A stretch of DNA of 26,442 nucleotides from an uncultured Dechloromonas sp. GTDB taxonomy: Bacteria; Pseudomonadota; Gammaproteobacteria; Burkholderiales; Rhodocyclaceae. The stretch spans positions 1 to 26,442 of the forward strand of contig CALKUR010000001.1 in assembly GCA_937996725.1 (NCBI GenBank), written 5' to 3'. Made by a program: the position numbers and the translations under genes. The notes beneath the pieces were generated by a model that searched no databases, was not told the DNA's origin, and worked only from the letters and a program-made list of their open reading frames with translations. Shown piece after piece: positions 7,964 to 16,291 of the stretch; within the stretch, counting starts at the first letter, position 1, and each line of letters begins with the position of its first letter.

Positions 7964-9280
7964 ATGAGCAATCGCCTGCAAGCCGTACGCGGCATGAACG
8001 ACATCCTGCCCGACGAAGCAGAATCCTGGGAGTGGCTGGAAGAGGCGTTGCGTGCCTGGCTCAAAAGCTATGGTTATCGTCCGATCCGTATGCCGATCGT
8101 CGAACCGACTCCGCTGTTTAAACGCGCGATTGGCGAAGTGACCGACATCGTCGAGAAGGAAATGTATTCTTTCGTCGATAGTCTCAATGGCGAACCGCTG
8201 ACGCTGCGCCCGGAAGGCACTGCCGGGTGCGTACGCGCCGTCATTCAGCACAATGTCGCGGCCGAACGTCCGCAGCGTTTGTATTACACGGGTCAGATGT
8301 TTCGGCATGAGCGTCCGCAGAAGGGGCGTTATCGCCAGTTCCATCAGGTGGGTGTCGAGGCCTTCGGCTTTACCGGTCCGGACGTCGATGCCGAACAGAT
8401 CCTGATGGGCGCACGCCTGTGGCAGGATCTGGGGCTGGACAACATTCGTCTTGAACTCAATAGCTTGGGCCAACCGGAAGAGCGCGCCGCACACCGTGCT
8501 GCGTTGATTGACTATTTCGAAGCCCATAAGGCACAACTCGACGAAGATGCACAGCGTCGTTTACACAGTAACCCACTGCGCATTCTTGACACAAAAAATC
8601 CAGACATGCAGTCGCTGGTCAGCAATGCGCCATGCCTGATGGATTATCTTGGTGCAGAATCGCTGGCACATTTCGAGCGCGTGCAGGCCCTGGTGCGCCA
8701 CGCGGGCATCAGCTTTACCGTGAATCCGCGGCTCGTGCGCGGGCTCGATTATTACAACCTCACCGTCTTCGAATGGGTAACGGATGCCTTGGGCGCACAG
8801 GGTACCGTTTGTGCCGGTGGTCGTTATGATGGGTTGGTCGAGCAACTCGGCGGCAAGCCGACGCCGGCGTGTGGATTTGCGCTGGGTATTGAACGTTTGT
8901 TGGCGCTATTGCAGGATGCGGGAAATCTGCCGCAGCCCGAGGCCCCAGATGTCTACCTGATTCATCAGGGCGATGCGGCAGGTGACCTGGCCATTCGCGT
9001 GGCAGAAAGTCTGCGCGATACCGGGCTTGATGTCGTGTACCACTGCGGTGGCGGCAGCTTCAAGTCGCAAATGAAGCGGGCGGACCACTCGGGTGCGCCG
9101 CTAGCGGTCATTATTGGTGATGATGAAGTCGCCCAGGGCGAGGTCACTGTCAAAGCACTACGCCAGAAGGATTGGGCCGAAGGCGAGACGGCGAACAATC
9201 AGGTTCGTGTTGCGCTGGATGATCTGGCTGAGCACATCATGTCACAATGGACGGAAAACGATCTCGGCCAAGGTTTCTGA
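7964..9280 (+). CDS. hisS: Histidyl-tRNA synthetase
   Basis: HisS charges tRNA-His with histidine in the cytoplasm. The 438-residue product is a class II synthetase of normal length. The N-terminal catalytic core carries motif 2 (RHERPQKGRYRQFHQ, about 114-128), the two histidine-specific blocks LVRGLDYYN (257-265) and AGGRYDGL (284-291), and motif 3 (GFALGIERLL, about 304-313). The C-terminal part (from about 325) is the anticodon-binding domain, with FKSQMKRADHSGA. ATG 7964 is 3 bases after the ispG stop, with GGAAAG inside the end of ispG as a plausible ribosome binding site. Its catalytic-domain paralogue hisZ lies about 7 kb further along. Confidence 0.98.
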   Translation: MSNRLQAVRGMNDILPDEAESWEWLEEALRAWLKSYGYRPIRMPIVEPTPLFKRAIGEVTDIVEKEMYSFVDSLNGEPLTLRPEGTAGCVRAVIQHNVAAERPQRLYYTGQMFRHERPQKGRYRQFHQVGVEAFGFTGPDVDAEQILMGARLWQDLGLDNIRLELNSLGQPEERAAHRAALIDYFEAHKAQLDEDAQRRLHSNPLRILDTKNPDMQSLVSNAPCLMDYLGAESLAHFERVQALVRHAGISFTVNPRLVRGLDYYNLTVFEWVTDALGAQGTVCAGGRYDGLVEQLGGKPTPACGFALGIERLLALLQDAGNLPQPEAPDVYLIHQGDAAGDLAIRVAESLRDTGLDVVYHCGGGSFKSQMKRADHSGAPLAVIIGDDEVAQGEVTVKALRQKDWAEGETANNQVRVALDDLAEHIMSQWTENDLGQGF

Positions 9281-9315
9281 CCGGTTCGGATTGATAGCAA
9301 ATAGGAAAATAAACG

Positions 9316-10008
9316 ATGGCTGTATACGACCTCGAAGAACAGGAACAGATTGCCGCCCTACGTGGCTGGTGGAAGCAGTACGGTGGCTGGGCGACTGGCG
9401 TCGCGCTGGTCGTCGCGCTTGGCTGGCTGGGTTGGTACGGTTGGCAGAGCTACCTGAAGTCACAAAACGCCGAAGCCAGTCGTATTTTTCTGGTGTTGCA
9501 GCAGGCGAGTGCGCAGCAGGATACCGCACGCGTTAAGCAGGCAGCGGGTGAACTCGTCAGTCAATATCCGCGCAGCCAGTTCAGTGCCCTGGGCGCATTG
9601 CTGGCGGCCAATACTTTGGATGCTGCGGGTGACCCCAAGAGTGCCGAAGCCCAATTGAGCTGGGTGGCCGATAACGGTAAAGAGGCACTGCGTGGCGTTG
9701 CTCGCTTGCGTCTGGCTGGTATCCAGATGGATCAGAAAGATTACGATGGCGCGCTGAAGACGCTGTCGGATACACCGCCGGCTGGTTTTGCCGCGCGTTA
9801 CGACGCGGCTCGCGGCGATGTCTATGCGGCTCAGGGCAAGCCCACCGAAGCGCGTGCCAGTTATGATGCCGCGTTGAAGAACCTGGAGCCAGCTGGCAAA
9901 GATGTGACGCCGAATAGCGAATTCGCTGCGAGCGAACCGGGGCAGTTGCTGCGCCGTCTGGTGATGGAAAAGCGTGGCGCTTTGCCGAATGCGGTTACAG
10001 GCCAGTAA
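9316..10008 (+). CDS. yfgM: YfgM-type TPR membrane protein (ancillary SecYEG factor)
   Basis: The 230-residue product has a short cytoplasmic N terminus (MAVYDLEEQEQIAALRGWW), one membrane segment (about 24-43) and a periplasmic tetratricopeptide-like domain, the layout of the YfgM family (DUF2133). In E. coli YfgM works with the chaperone PpiD at the SecYEG translocon and passes exported proteins to periplasmic chaperones. Here that role is inferred from the family and from position between hisS and bamB, the common arrangement in both beta- and gammaproteobacteria. A ribosome binding site TAGGAAA starts at 9302. The C-terminal repeats (for example QMDQKDYDGALKTLSD and YAAQGKPTEARASYDAALK) are clear TPR units. 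Confidence 0.9.
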   Translation: MAVYDLEEQEQIAALRGWWKQYGGWATGVALVVALGWLGWYGWQSYLKSQNAEASRIFLVLQQASAQQDTARVKQAAGELVSQYPRSQFSALGALLAANTLDAAGDPKSAEAQLSWVADNGKEALRGVARLRLAGIQMDQKDYDGALKTLSDTPPAGFAARYDAARGDVYAAQGKPTEARASYDAALKNLEPAGKDVTPNSEFAASEPGQLLRRLVMEKRGALPNAVTGQ

Positions 10009-10030
10009 GGACATCGCAGTCGCCTCGACC

Positions 10031-11167
10031 ATGAATCGATTCGCCCGGAAACATCTTGTTGTGATGCCGCTGCTGGCCCTACTGGCCGGCTGTAGCCTTT
10101 TTGGCAGCTCCAAAGCCAAGCCGACACCGCTTACCCCCATTACCGAACGTTTGACGGTGCACACGGACTGGCAGGCGTCAGTTGGCAAGGCAGGCAACTT
10201 CAGCTTCCTACCGGCAAGCGGTGGCCCGGTCGTTCTGGCAGCATCGCATGATGGCACGTTGATCCGCCTGGACAACGGTAAGGAAAGCTGGCGCACCAGC
10301 GCTGGACAGAAGCTTTCATCGGGAACCGCCAGCGATGGTCGCCTCGTGGTTGTCGGTACCTATAAGGGCGAGGTTCTCGCCTTTGATTTTGAAACGGGCA
10401 AATCGCTCTGGTCCGCGCACGTCAAAGGCGAACTGGTCGCGCCGCCGGCCATTACCGAAGGGCTGGTGATCGTACGCACCAGTGACAATCGCGTGATTGC
10501 CCTGGATGGCAATGATGGCAAGCAGCGCTGGAACTATCAGCGCAGCAATCCACCGCTGGCTGTACGGTCTCTGGCACCGCCGTTGCCATTTGGGCCGTTT
10601 GTGCTGGTGGGCATGCCGGGTGGCAAACTCTATGCGCTTGCTTTGCAGAACGGTGCCCCCGCCTGGGAGGGCACGGTGTCCGTGCCGCGTGGCGCAACTG
10701 AACTGGATCGCGTTTCAGACGTGGTGACGGTACCGGTCGTTCAAGGGCCGCAGATGTGTGCCGTGGCATTCCAGGGGCGTGCCGCCTGCTTTGATATGCA
10801 GGGCGGTAACCAAATGTGGTCGCGCGAAGTCTCGTCGGTTGCCGGGATCACGATGGATGATCGCCGTGTCTTTGTACCCGATGAGCAGGATGTCGTTCAT
10901 GCCTTTGATCGTACAACCGGCGCTTCGGTCTGGCGCCAGGATCGGCTGAAATATCGCAATCTCTCGGCACCGGTCGCGTTGCCGATGGGGTTGATTGTTG
11001 CCGATGGAGAAGGCTTTTTGCATGTGCTGGACCGTGACACGGGTGAATTCACTGGCCGCCTGAACGTGGGCGGTGGCGGTGTCATGACCATTCTGCCGGC
11101 TCTGGCCCCCAATACCGTCGTACTACAAACACGCAACGGCACACTTATGGCGGTAACGCTTCAATGA
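10031..11167 (+). CDS. bamB: Outer membrane assembly lipoprotein BamB
   Basis: BamB is a lipoprotein of the BAM complex that folds beta-barrel proteins into the outer membrane. The 378-residue product begins with a lipoprotein signal peptide with lipobox LAGC, giving a lipidated Cys21. The rest is a repeated PQQ-type beta-propeller, seen in blocks such as VIALDGNDGKQRWNY, LYALALQNGAPAWEG and VHAFDRTTGASVWRQD. I chose ATG 10031 because the signal peptide starts there. The frame is open further upstream into yfgM, but the extra residues would spoil the signal sequence. No good Shine-Dalgarno lies directly upstream; TAAGGA at the end of yfgM is about 20 bases away. ATG 10064 (MPLLALLAGC) is a less likely alternative. 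The stop overlaps the der start by 4 bases (ATGA). Confidence 0.95.
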   Translation: MNRFARKHLVVMPLLALLAGCSLFGSSKAKPTPLTPITERLTVHTDWQASVGKAGNFSFLPASGGPVVLAASHDGTLIRLDNGKESWRTSAGQKLSSGTASDGRLVVVGTYKGEVLAFDFETGKSLWSAHVKGELVAPPAITEGLVIVRTSDNRVIALDGNDGKQRWNYQRSNPPLAVRSLAPPLPFGPFVLVGMPGGKLYALALQNGAPAWEGTVSVPRGATELDRVSDVVTVPVVQGPQMCAVAFQGRAACFDMQGGNQMWSREVSSVAGITMDDRRVFVPDEQDVVHAFDRTTGASVWRQDRLKYRNLSAPVALPMGLIVADGEGFLHVLDRDTGEFTGRLNVGGGGVMTILPALAPNTVVLQTRNGTLMAVTLQ

Positions 11168-12489
11168 AACCAACCATCGCACTCGTTGGCCGCGCCAACG
11201 TCGGCAAGTCCACGCTCTTTAACCGTTTGACGCGATCGCGCGATGCCATCGTCGCGGACATGCCCGGCCTGACGCGTGATCGCCACTATGGTCATGGCAA
11301 AGTAGGGCGCAAAGGCTTTCTAGCGATTGATACCGGGGGGTTCGAACCCAAATCTCGTGAAGGCATTACGCAGGAAATGGCGCGCCAGACCGAGCAGGCG
11401 ATTCACGAAGCGGACCGCATTATCTTTGTGGTGGATGGTCGTGAAGGCGTCACGCCGCTCGACAAGGATATTGCCCAACTGTTGCGCAGAATCAATCGCC
11501 CCGTCATCGTTGCTGTGAATAAAGTCGAAGGCATGGATCGCGGCGTGGTTGCGGCTGATTTCCATGAATTAGGCCTCGGCGATCCGCAACCGATTTCTGC
11601 GGCACACGGTGAAGGCGTGCGCAGTCTGATCGAGGATACGCTGGCTGATTTTCCGGAAGATCCGGAAGAGGACGAAAATGCCGAGCGCATTCCGCGCGTA
11701 GCGATCGCCGGTCGTCCTAATGTCGGCAAGTCGACACTCATTAATGCCTTGCTCGGTGAAGAGCGTGTGATCGCGTTCGACCAGCCGGGTACGACACGCG
11801 ATGCGATTGAAATCGAATTCGAGCGTGGTGATAAAAAATATCAACTGATCGATACCGCGGGCGTGCGTCGCAAAGGTCGCGTCTTCGAGGCGGTAGAAAA
11901 ATTCTCGGTCATTAAAACGCTGCAGGCGATCGAAGCTGCCAACGTGGTGATTCTGGTGCTGGATGCGCGTCAGGAGATCGCGGACCAGGACGCGCATCTC
12001 GCCGGCTTTATCAAAGAGTCCGGTCGGGCGCTGGTGGTCGCCGTGAACAAATGGGATGGCCTCGGCGAATACGAGCGCGAGCAGTGCAAGCTGGCGATTG
12101 AGCGCCGCTTCAAGTTCCTCGACTTTGCCAGCTTCCATTACATTTCGGCCAAAGAAGGTCGCGGCCTGGATGCGGTGATGCGTTCCGTTGACAAGGCGTA
12201 CGCGGCCGCGATGGCCAAGCTGTCGACGCCACAACTGACCCGCGTGCTTATGGATGCGGTTGCGCGTCAGACGCCGCCGCGTCATGGCATCTTCCGTCCG
12301 AAGCCCCGTTATGCGCACCAGGGCGGCATGAATCCGCCGCTGATCGTCATTCATGGCAACGCGCTGAACCATATTCCCGACAGCTATCGTCGTTTTTTGG
12401 AACATTGTTTCCGCGACCACTTCCATCTGCAGGGCACGCCGTTGCGCTTGCAGTTCAATGTGTCGCATAACCCCTATGTGGATGATTAA
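11164..12489 (+). CDS. der: Ribosome biogenesis GTPase Der (EngA)
   Basis: Der is an essential double GTPase that assists maturation of the 50S ribosomal subunit. The 441-residue product has two G domains and a C-terminal KH-like domain. Domain 1: P loop GRANVGKS (9-16), DTGG (56-59) and NKVE (119-122). Domain 2: GRPNVGKS (183-190), DTAG (230-233) and NKWD (295-298). The KH-like domain covers about 355-441 and includes PRYAHQGGMNPP. In domain 1 the usual base-specificity motif NKxD reads NKVE and the P loop has Ala instead of Pro. From memory, Glu at this place also occurs in other betaproteobacterial Der proteins, so I read it as a lineage trait and not as a defect. Start overlaps bamB (ATGA). 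An intrinsic terminator follows. Confidence 0.98.
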   Translation: MKPTIALVGRANVGKSTLFNRLTRSRDAIVADMPGLTRDRHYGHGKVGRKGFLAIDTGGFEPKSREGITQEMARQTEQAIHEADRIIFVVDGREGVTPLDKDIAQLLRRINRPVIVAVNKVEGMDRGVVAADFHELGLGDPQPISAAHGEGVRSLIEDTLADFPEDPEEDENAERIPRVAIAGRPNVGKSTLINALLGEERVIAFDQPGTTRDAIEIEFERGDKKYQLIDTAGVRRKGRVFEAVEKFSVIKTLQAIEAANVVILVLDARQEIADQDAHLAGFIKESGRALVVAVNKWDGLGEYEREQCKLAIERRFKFLDFASFHYISAKEGRGLDAVMRSVDKAYAAAMAKLSTPQLTRVLMDAVARQTPPRHGIFRPKPRYAHQGGMNPPLIVIHGNALNHIPDSYRRFLEHCFRDHFHLQGTPLRLQFNVSHNPYVDD

Positions 12490-12502
12490 CCAGGGAAGTC
12501 TT

Positions 12503-12537
12503 CCGAAAATGCTTTGCGCATTCGGGCTTTTTGCTTT
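12503..12537 (+). terminator. Intrinsic terminator after der
   Basis: CCG plus AATGC pairs with GCATT plus CGG around the loop TTTGC. There is a two-base A bulge in the left arm. A run of five T (12528-12532) and then GCTTT follow directly. It starts 13 bases after the der stop and separates the ndk-to-der run from hfq. Confidence 0.6.
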
Positions 12538-12548
12538 AAATTGATTCA

Positions 12549-12577
12549 CTCGCATCAAAACCCACCCACACAATAAT
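12549..12577 (+). promoter_or_regulatory. Possible hfq promoter
   Basis: AATAAT at 12572-12577 matches 5 of 6 bases of the -10 consensus. CTCGCA at 12549-12554, 17 bases upstream, matches only 3 of 6 bases of the -35. A start near 12584 would leave a short leader that holds the AAGAAAGCGG ribosome-binding region. The main argument is position: the der terminator lies just upstream, so hfq needs its own promoter. Confidence 0.3.
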
Positions 12578-12599
12578 CAGAAGAAAGCGGACTATAAAA

Positions 12600-12836
12600 A
12601 TGACGAATAAGGGCCAGTTGCTGCAGGATCCATTTCTTAATGCCTTGCGTCGCGAGCATGTGCCGGTGTCGATCTATCTGGTCAACGGTATCAAGCTGCA
12701 AGGCCAGATCGAATCGTTTGATCAGTACGTGGTATTGCTTAAAAACACCGTGACCCAGATGGTCTACAAGCACGCGATTTCTACCGTGGTGCCGGCGCGG
12801 GCCGTCAGCTTTAGTCAGGAACCGCCCGCGGCATGA
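12600..12836 (+). CDS. hfq: RNA chaperone Hfq
   Basis: Hfq is the hexameric Sm-like RNA chaperone that pairs small RNAs with mRNAs. The 78-residue product contains the full Sm fold: Sm1 around VPVSIYLVNGIKLQGQIESFDQYVVLL, shown here in two blocks (VPVSIYLVNGIKLQG and FDQYVVLL), and Sm2 with YKHAIST. The proximal-face residues Gln8 (GQLLQDPFLN) and the YKH motif are conserved. It lacks the long flexible C-terminal tail of the E. coli protein (102 residues), which is normal for betaproteobacteria. It starts a new unit after the der terminator. Its TGA overlaps the hflX ATG (ATGA), the classic hfq-hflX-hflK-hflC order, so translation of hflX is probably coupled to hfq. Confidence 0.98.
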   Translation: MTNKGQLLQDPFLNALRREHVPVSIYLVNGIKLQGQIESFDQYVVLLKNTVTQMVYKHAISTVVPARAVSFSQEPPAA

Positions 12837-14071
12837 CCGACACCGACCCGGCACTGGCCGGGTTGTCTGATCCCCGTCTCGTACGACAGTCGTCTCAGAA
12901 CCGGTCGCAAGGCCGGATGGTCGAGCGCGTGCTCATTGTTCAGGTCGACTTTGGCGATCTGGATCTGAAAGAGGCGGTCGACGAGGTGCGCATGCTGGCG
13001 GAGTCGGCGGGTGCCGAAGTGGCGGACGTCATCACTTGCCGCCGTGATCGACCCGATGTGGCCCTGTTCGTGGGGTCGGGTAAAGCTGAAGAGATTGCCC
13101 AGCGTGCCAAGGTCGTGGGTGCAGGCCTCATTATTTTCAACCACAGTCTTTCGCCGGTGCAGCAGCGAAACCTTGAACAGGTGGCGCATGGCCGCGTGAT
13201 TGATCGCACCAGCCTGATCCTGGATATCTTTGCTTTGCGCGCCCAGAGCGCCGAGGGCAAGCTACAAGTGGAGTTGGCTCAGCTGGAGCATCTAGCCTCC
13301 CGTCTGATTCGTGGTTGGACACACTTGGAGCGTCAACGCGGCGGTATTGGCCTGCGTGGTCCGGGTGAAACCCAGCTGGAAACCGACCGCCGGCTCATCG
13401 GTCAGCGCGTCAAAATGCTTAAGGATCGCCTCGCCCGGTTGGCCCGCCAACGTAAAACCCAGGGTCGGGCGCGAAGCCGCCAGGGTGTACTCACCGTGTC
13501 GCTGGTCGGCTACACCAACGCCGGCAAATCTACGCTGTTCAATGCGTTGACCCATTCGGGCGCCTATGCGGCGGATCAGCTGTTTGCGACGTTAGATACC
13601 ACCGTGCGCCGGGTCTGGTTGCCGGAAGCCGGCAATGTCGTAATCGCCGATACGGTTGGCTTTATCCGAGACCTGCCGCACACCTTGGTGGAGGCCTTTA
13701 AAGCCACCCTGGAAACGACCACGCAAGCAGATTTGCTGCTTCATGTGATTGATGCAGCAAATCCGGCGCGAGATCTGCAAATCGCCGAAGTTAATAAGGT
13801 TTTAAACGAAATTGGTGCCAACCACGTGCCGCAAATCCGGGTCTATAACAAGTGTGATCTCACCGCTGCCGAGCCCGGGGCCGAGCGTGACGCCTATGGT
13901 AAAATCACCCGCGTACGCCTGAGTGCCCAAACGGGTGCCGGCTTACCCTGGTTGCGGACGGCGATTGCTGAATTTGCCCGTCCAGACACCGATCCGGCAT
14001 TGGCCGGATTGCAAACTCACACCTCTTCGGAGTTAGCGCCATCCCCGCTGTCGCCTGATGTCGATCAATGA
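12833..14071 (+). CDS. hflX: Ribosome-splitting GTPase HflX
   Basis: HflX is a GTPase that binds 50S subunits and splits stalled 70S ribosomes, for example after heat stress. The 412-residue product has the N-terminal HflX domain (about 30-215, with the signature GIGLRGPGETQLE), then the G domain with P loop GYTNAGKST (226-234), DTVG (273-276) and NKCD (339-342). The length is normal for betaproteobacteria. The same nine residues, DTDPALAGL, occur at residues 3-11 and again at 385-393, outside the conserved domains. ATG 12833 overlaps the hfq stop (ATGA); a Met at residue 29 just before the conserved domain is an alternative start, but translational coupling favours 12833. The last 14 bases overlap hflK. 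Confidence 0.97.
   Translation: MTDTDPALAGLSDPRLVRQSSQNRSQGRMVERVLIVQVDFGDLDLKEAVDEVRMLAESAGAEVADVITCRRDRPDVALFVGSGKAEEIAQRAKVVGAGLIIFNHSLSPVQQRNLEQVAHGRVIDRTSLILDIFALRAQSAEGKLQVELAQLEHLASRLIRGWTHLERQRGGIGLRGPGETQLETDRRLIGQRVKMLKDRLARLARQRKTQGRARSRQGVLTVSLVGYTNAGKSTLFNALTHSGAYAADQLFATLDTTVRRVWLPEAGNVVIADTVGFIRDLPHTLVEAFKATLETTTQADLLLHVIDAANPARDLQIAEVNKVLNEIGANHVPQIRVYNKCDLTAAEPGAERDAYGKITRVRLSAQTGAGLPWLRTAIAEFARPDTDPALAGLQTHTSSELAPSPLSPDVDQ
12839..12865 (+). repeat. HflX terminal repeat, N-terminal copy
   Basis: These 27 bases encode DTDPALAGL at HflX residues 3-11. A second copy at 13985-14011 encodes the same nine residues. The two copies match at 24 of 27 bases, and all three differences are silent. 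Confidence 0.85.
13985..14011 (+). repeat. HflX terminal repeat, C-terminal copy
   Basis: This is the second copy of the 27-base repeat, encoding DTDPALAGL at HflX residues 385-393, just after the end of the G domain. It differs from the copy at 12839-12865 by three silent transitions. Confidence 0.85.
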
Positions 14072-15422
14072 TCCCCAATGGGGAAACAGTCACCGGCCGG
14101 ACCAGAAAGAACCGGAGCAGGTACCAGAAGTGACTGGTACAGAACCGGTGCAACCTCAAGCGGGTGAGCAGAACGCGCCACAGCAAAAGACCGCGGGCCA
14201 GATGCCGCCACCATCACCGAAATCACCGCCACCCGAAGGCCCGCCGGATCTAGAAGAACTCTGGCAACAACTGGTGTATCAAACCCGCTGCAAGCTCGCG
14301 CGCGCTTTTGGCAAAGAACCGCCTGCGCCGCCGCAAGCGCCTGCCGTGCCGACGCTGCCAGTCGCAACGTCAGTGACGGCACCGGTGGCGAGTTGGCAGG
14401 CCTTGAGTTTCAAAAGCTGGCTGATCGGCGTTTCACTCATTATCGGCGCATGGCTGGTCAGTGGTTTCTATCTGGTCGATGCACAGCAACGCGGCGTACT
14501 GACGCGTTTCGGCAGTATCGTCAGCGTGGCGGATGCCGGCTGGCATTGGCGTTGGCCTTACCCAATTGATAGCGTGCGACTCGTCAATGTCACCGCCGAT
14601 CGCACCTTGGAAGTGGGCATGGCCTCCCAAAAGGGAAATCGTGTATCGCCCGGACTGATGCTGACCTCGGATGGCAACCTGGTCGGCGTCTCCTACGCCG
14701 TGGTGTACCAGGTGACCGATCCGGTGGCTTATGTATCTCAAGCGGATGCGCCAGTTGATTTGCTGGCGTTGCTTGCTGAAGGCGCGTTGCGTGAAGCGGC
14801 GGCGGGGCAACCGCTAGCCACCGTGCTCGCTGCCGGCAACACAGCCACGGCCGCCGTTGGCAAGCCGATGTTGCTGGCAGCGCGTGATCGCTTACAGGCG
14901 GGTCTCACCCCACTGGGTCTCGGACTCGTTGTGAAAGACGTGCTTATCCGTGAGGTGCAATTGCCTGCCCCGGTGCTGCAAGCGGTCAAAGAAGCCGATC
15001 GTCAGGAACAGGCCAGCGCCAAAGCCTTGCGTGAAGCGCAGACGAACGCAACGGAGAACTTGATTAAGGCACGCAAGCTCGCCGCCAAGCTGCAGGACGA
15101 GAGTGCGGCCTACGCCCGTGCCGTCGAGAATTCGGTGCAGGCACTGCGCAATGCCGATGGCGCGCTCAATCAATCGCAGGCGCAACAAGCGCTGGCAGAT
15201 CAAGCATTGGCGTGGCGCCAGCAGTATCCGCTGATCTTTGCGAGCCCCGCCGAGTTACAGGAACGGATTCAACCCAAAGCTGCGGGACGTACAGTCGCCG
15301 CAGGGCCAGACAAAGCAGGCACCAAAGCCTCAACGGGTGTCACGGACAAAGCCGACCAGTGGCGTGACCGCGAGCTCATGCGTTCACGTGAGCGCGTTGA
15401 CCGTCCGGGGAGTGGTTCATGA
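14058..15422 (+). CDS. hflK: FtsH protease modulator HflK (divergent)
   Basis: HflK forms a large membrane complex with HflC that encloses and modulates the FtsH protease. The 454-residue product starts with NDPQWGN and has the family block GPPDLEELW (61-69). One membrane segment (about 119-140) and an SPFH/band-7 domain follow, with DAQQRGVLTRFGSI, GWHWRWPYPIDSVRLVNV and LTSDGNLVGVSYAVVYQVTDP. Two things are unusual. The Gly/Asn-rich N-terminal linker usual in the family is replaced by a Pro/Gln-rich one (about 11-61), with a second Pro/Ala/Val-rich stretch before the membrane. The C-terminal third lacks the GDA-containing segment I would expect and is Ala/Gln-rich, ending RPGSGS. The start overlaps hflX by 14 bases; the stop overlaps hflC (ATGA). 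Confidence 0.92.
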   Translation: MSINDPQWGNSHRPDQKEPEQVPEVTGTEPVQPQAGEQNAPQQKTAGQMPPPSPKSPPPEGPPDLEELWQQLVYQTRCKLARAFGKEPPAPPQAPAVPTLPVATSVTAPVASWQALSFKSWLIGVSLIIGAWLVSGFYLVDAQQRGVLTRFGSIVSVADAGWHWRWPYPIDSVRLVNVTADRTLEVGMASQKGNRVSPGLMLTSDGNLVGVSYAVVYQVTDPVAYVSQADAPVDLLALLAEGALREAAAGQPLATVLAAGNTATAAVGKPMLLAARDRLQAGLTPLGLGLVVKDVLIREVQLPAPVLQAVKEADRQEQASAKALREAQTNATENLIKARKLAAKLQDESAAYARAVENSVQALRNADGALNQSQAQQALADQALAWRQQYPLIFASPAELQERIQPKAAGRTVAAGPDKAGTKASTGVTDKADQWRDRELMRSRERVDRPGSGS

Positions 15423-16276
15423 ACGATCCCGTGATGCAGACCCCGTCGAGTCCGCCCCGTTTTTCGTGGCGATTCTCGCCGGGTCGACTCGGCGCAGCGT
15501 TGGCGCTGCTGCTGATCTTGTTGGCAATTTTTTCGGTGACGGTCGTCGAATCCGGACAGTCGGCTGTGATGATTCGTGCGGGTTCTGATCAGTCGCGAGT
15601 GATATCGACGCCCGGTCTTTATCTGCGCATTCCCTTGATCGATCGGGTCTGGTTAATCGACACCCGACTGCAGACTACAGAACAGATTGAATCGCAGGCG
15701 GTGACGACGTCGGACCAGCAGTCGTTGCGTCTCGGCGGTTGGATGGCCTGGCGCGTGACTGATCCGGTGCGATTCCAAACAGTTACCGCCGCAGACAAGG
15801 GCGCGCTGGACGACAAACTGCGTAAGACGCTGGGCGAAGCATTGACGGTGTGGGCTAAGGCACAACCGGCATCCGGTCTTTTAAAAAGCTCGTCGGGTGA
15901 GATATCGAAGGCGGGCTTAGCCGACCTGAACCAGCGCTTGAGCGCCCTGGGGATCGAGGCCGGGCAGGCAGGGATACGTCAGGTGGGGCTGTCTGATTCC
16001 GAAAATGAGGCCGTTTACGCGCGCATGAGCGCCAGCAAGAATCGCTATACACGACAGCTGATTGATGGCCTGACGGCGGATGAGCGCCAGCTGGTCGCCC
16101 TGCAGAACCGACAACAGGCGCAGGTGCTGGAAGAGGCGTATCGCGCATCGCAACAGGCCCGTCAGAGCGCTGAACAACAGCTATTGGCGGCGTATAGCCG
16201 TCAGTATGGACAGCCGAATAGCTTTGCCGAAACCCTGCGTCATCCGTCCCTGCCCGCGGGAAAATCGGACAACTAA
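15419..16276 (+). CDS. hflC: FtsH protease modulator HflC (divergent)
   Basis: HflC is the partner of HflK in the FtsH-regulating complex on the periplasmic side of the inner membrane. The 285-residue product has an N-terminal membrane segment (about 23-44), then an SPFH domain with VVESGQSAVMIRAG, GLYLRIPLIDRVWLIDTRLQ and GGWMAWRVTDPVRF. A helical C-terminal part holds EEAYRASQQARQ. The usual EGDA-type motif of the C-terminal helix is not recognisable: the corresponding place reads roughly QSAEQQLLAAYSRQYG. Function is inferred mainly from position behind hflK, with a 4-base overlap, and from the SPFH core. Both proteins diverge in the same region, which suggests that they changed together. 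Confidence 0.9.
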   Translation: MNDPVMQTPSSPPRFSWRFSPGRLGAALALLLILLAIFSVTVVESGQSAVMIRAGSDQSRVISTPGLYLRIPLIDRVWLIDTRLQTTEQIESQAVTTSDQQSLRLGGWMAWRVTDPVRFQTVTAADKGALDDKLRKTLGEALTVWAKAQPASGLLKSSSGEISKAGLADLNQRLSALGIEAGQAGIRQVGLSDSENEAVYARMSASKNRYTRQLIDGLTADERQLVALQNRQQAQVLEEAYRASQQARQSAEQQLLAAYSRQYGQPNSFAETLRHPSLPAGKSDN

Positions 16277-16291
16277 CCCGGGAGATTGCGT

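Noticed and set aside
11518..11529. Der first G domain has NKVE in place of NKxD, possibly a defective GTPase
   Set aside because: All other G motifs are intact, and I recall Glu here in other betaproteobacterial Der proteins, so it is likely a lineage trait.
11569..12573. Long open frame of 334 codons on the - strand opposite der
   Set aside because: It mirrors the codon structure of der, has no recognisable family and no ribosome binding site. Similar mirror frames occur opposite hisS (7751-8536), yfgM (9460-10296) and rlmB (21766-22614).
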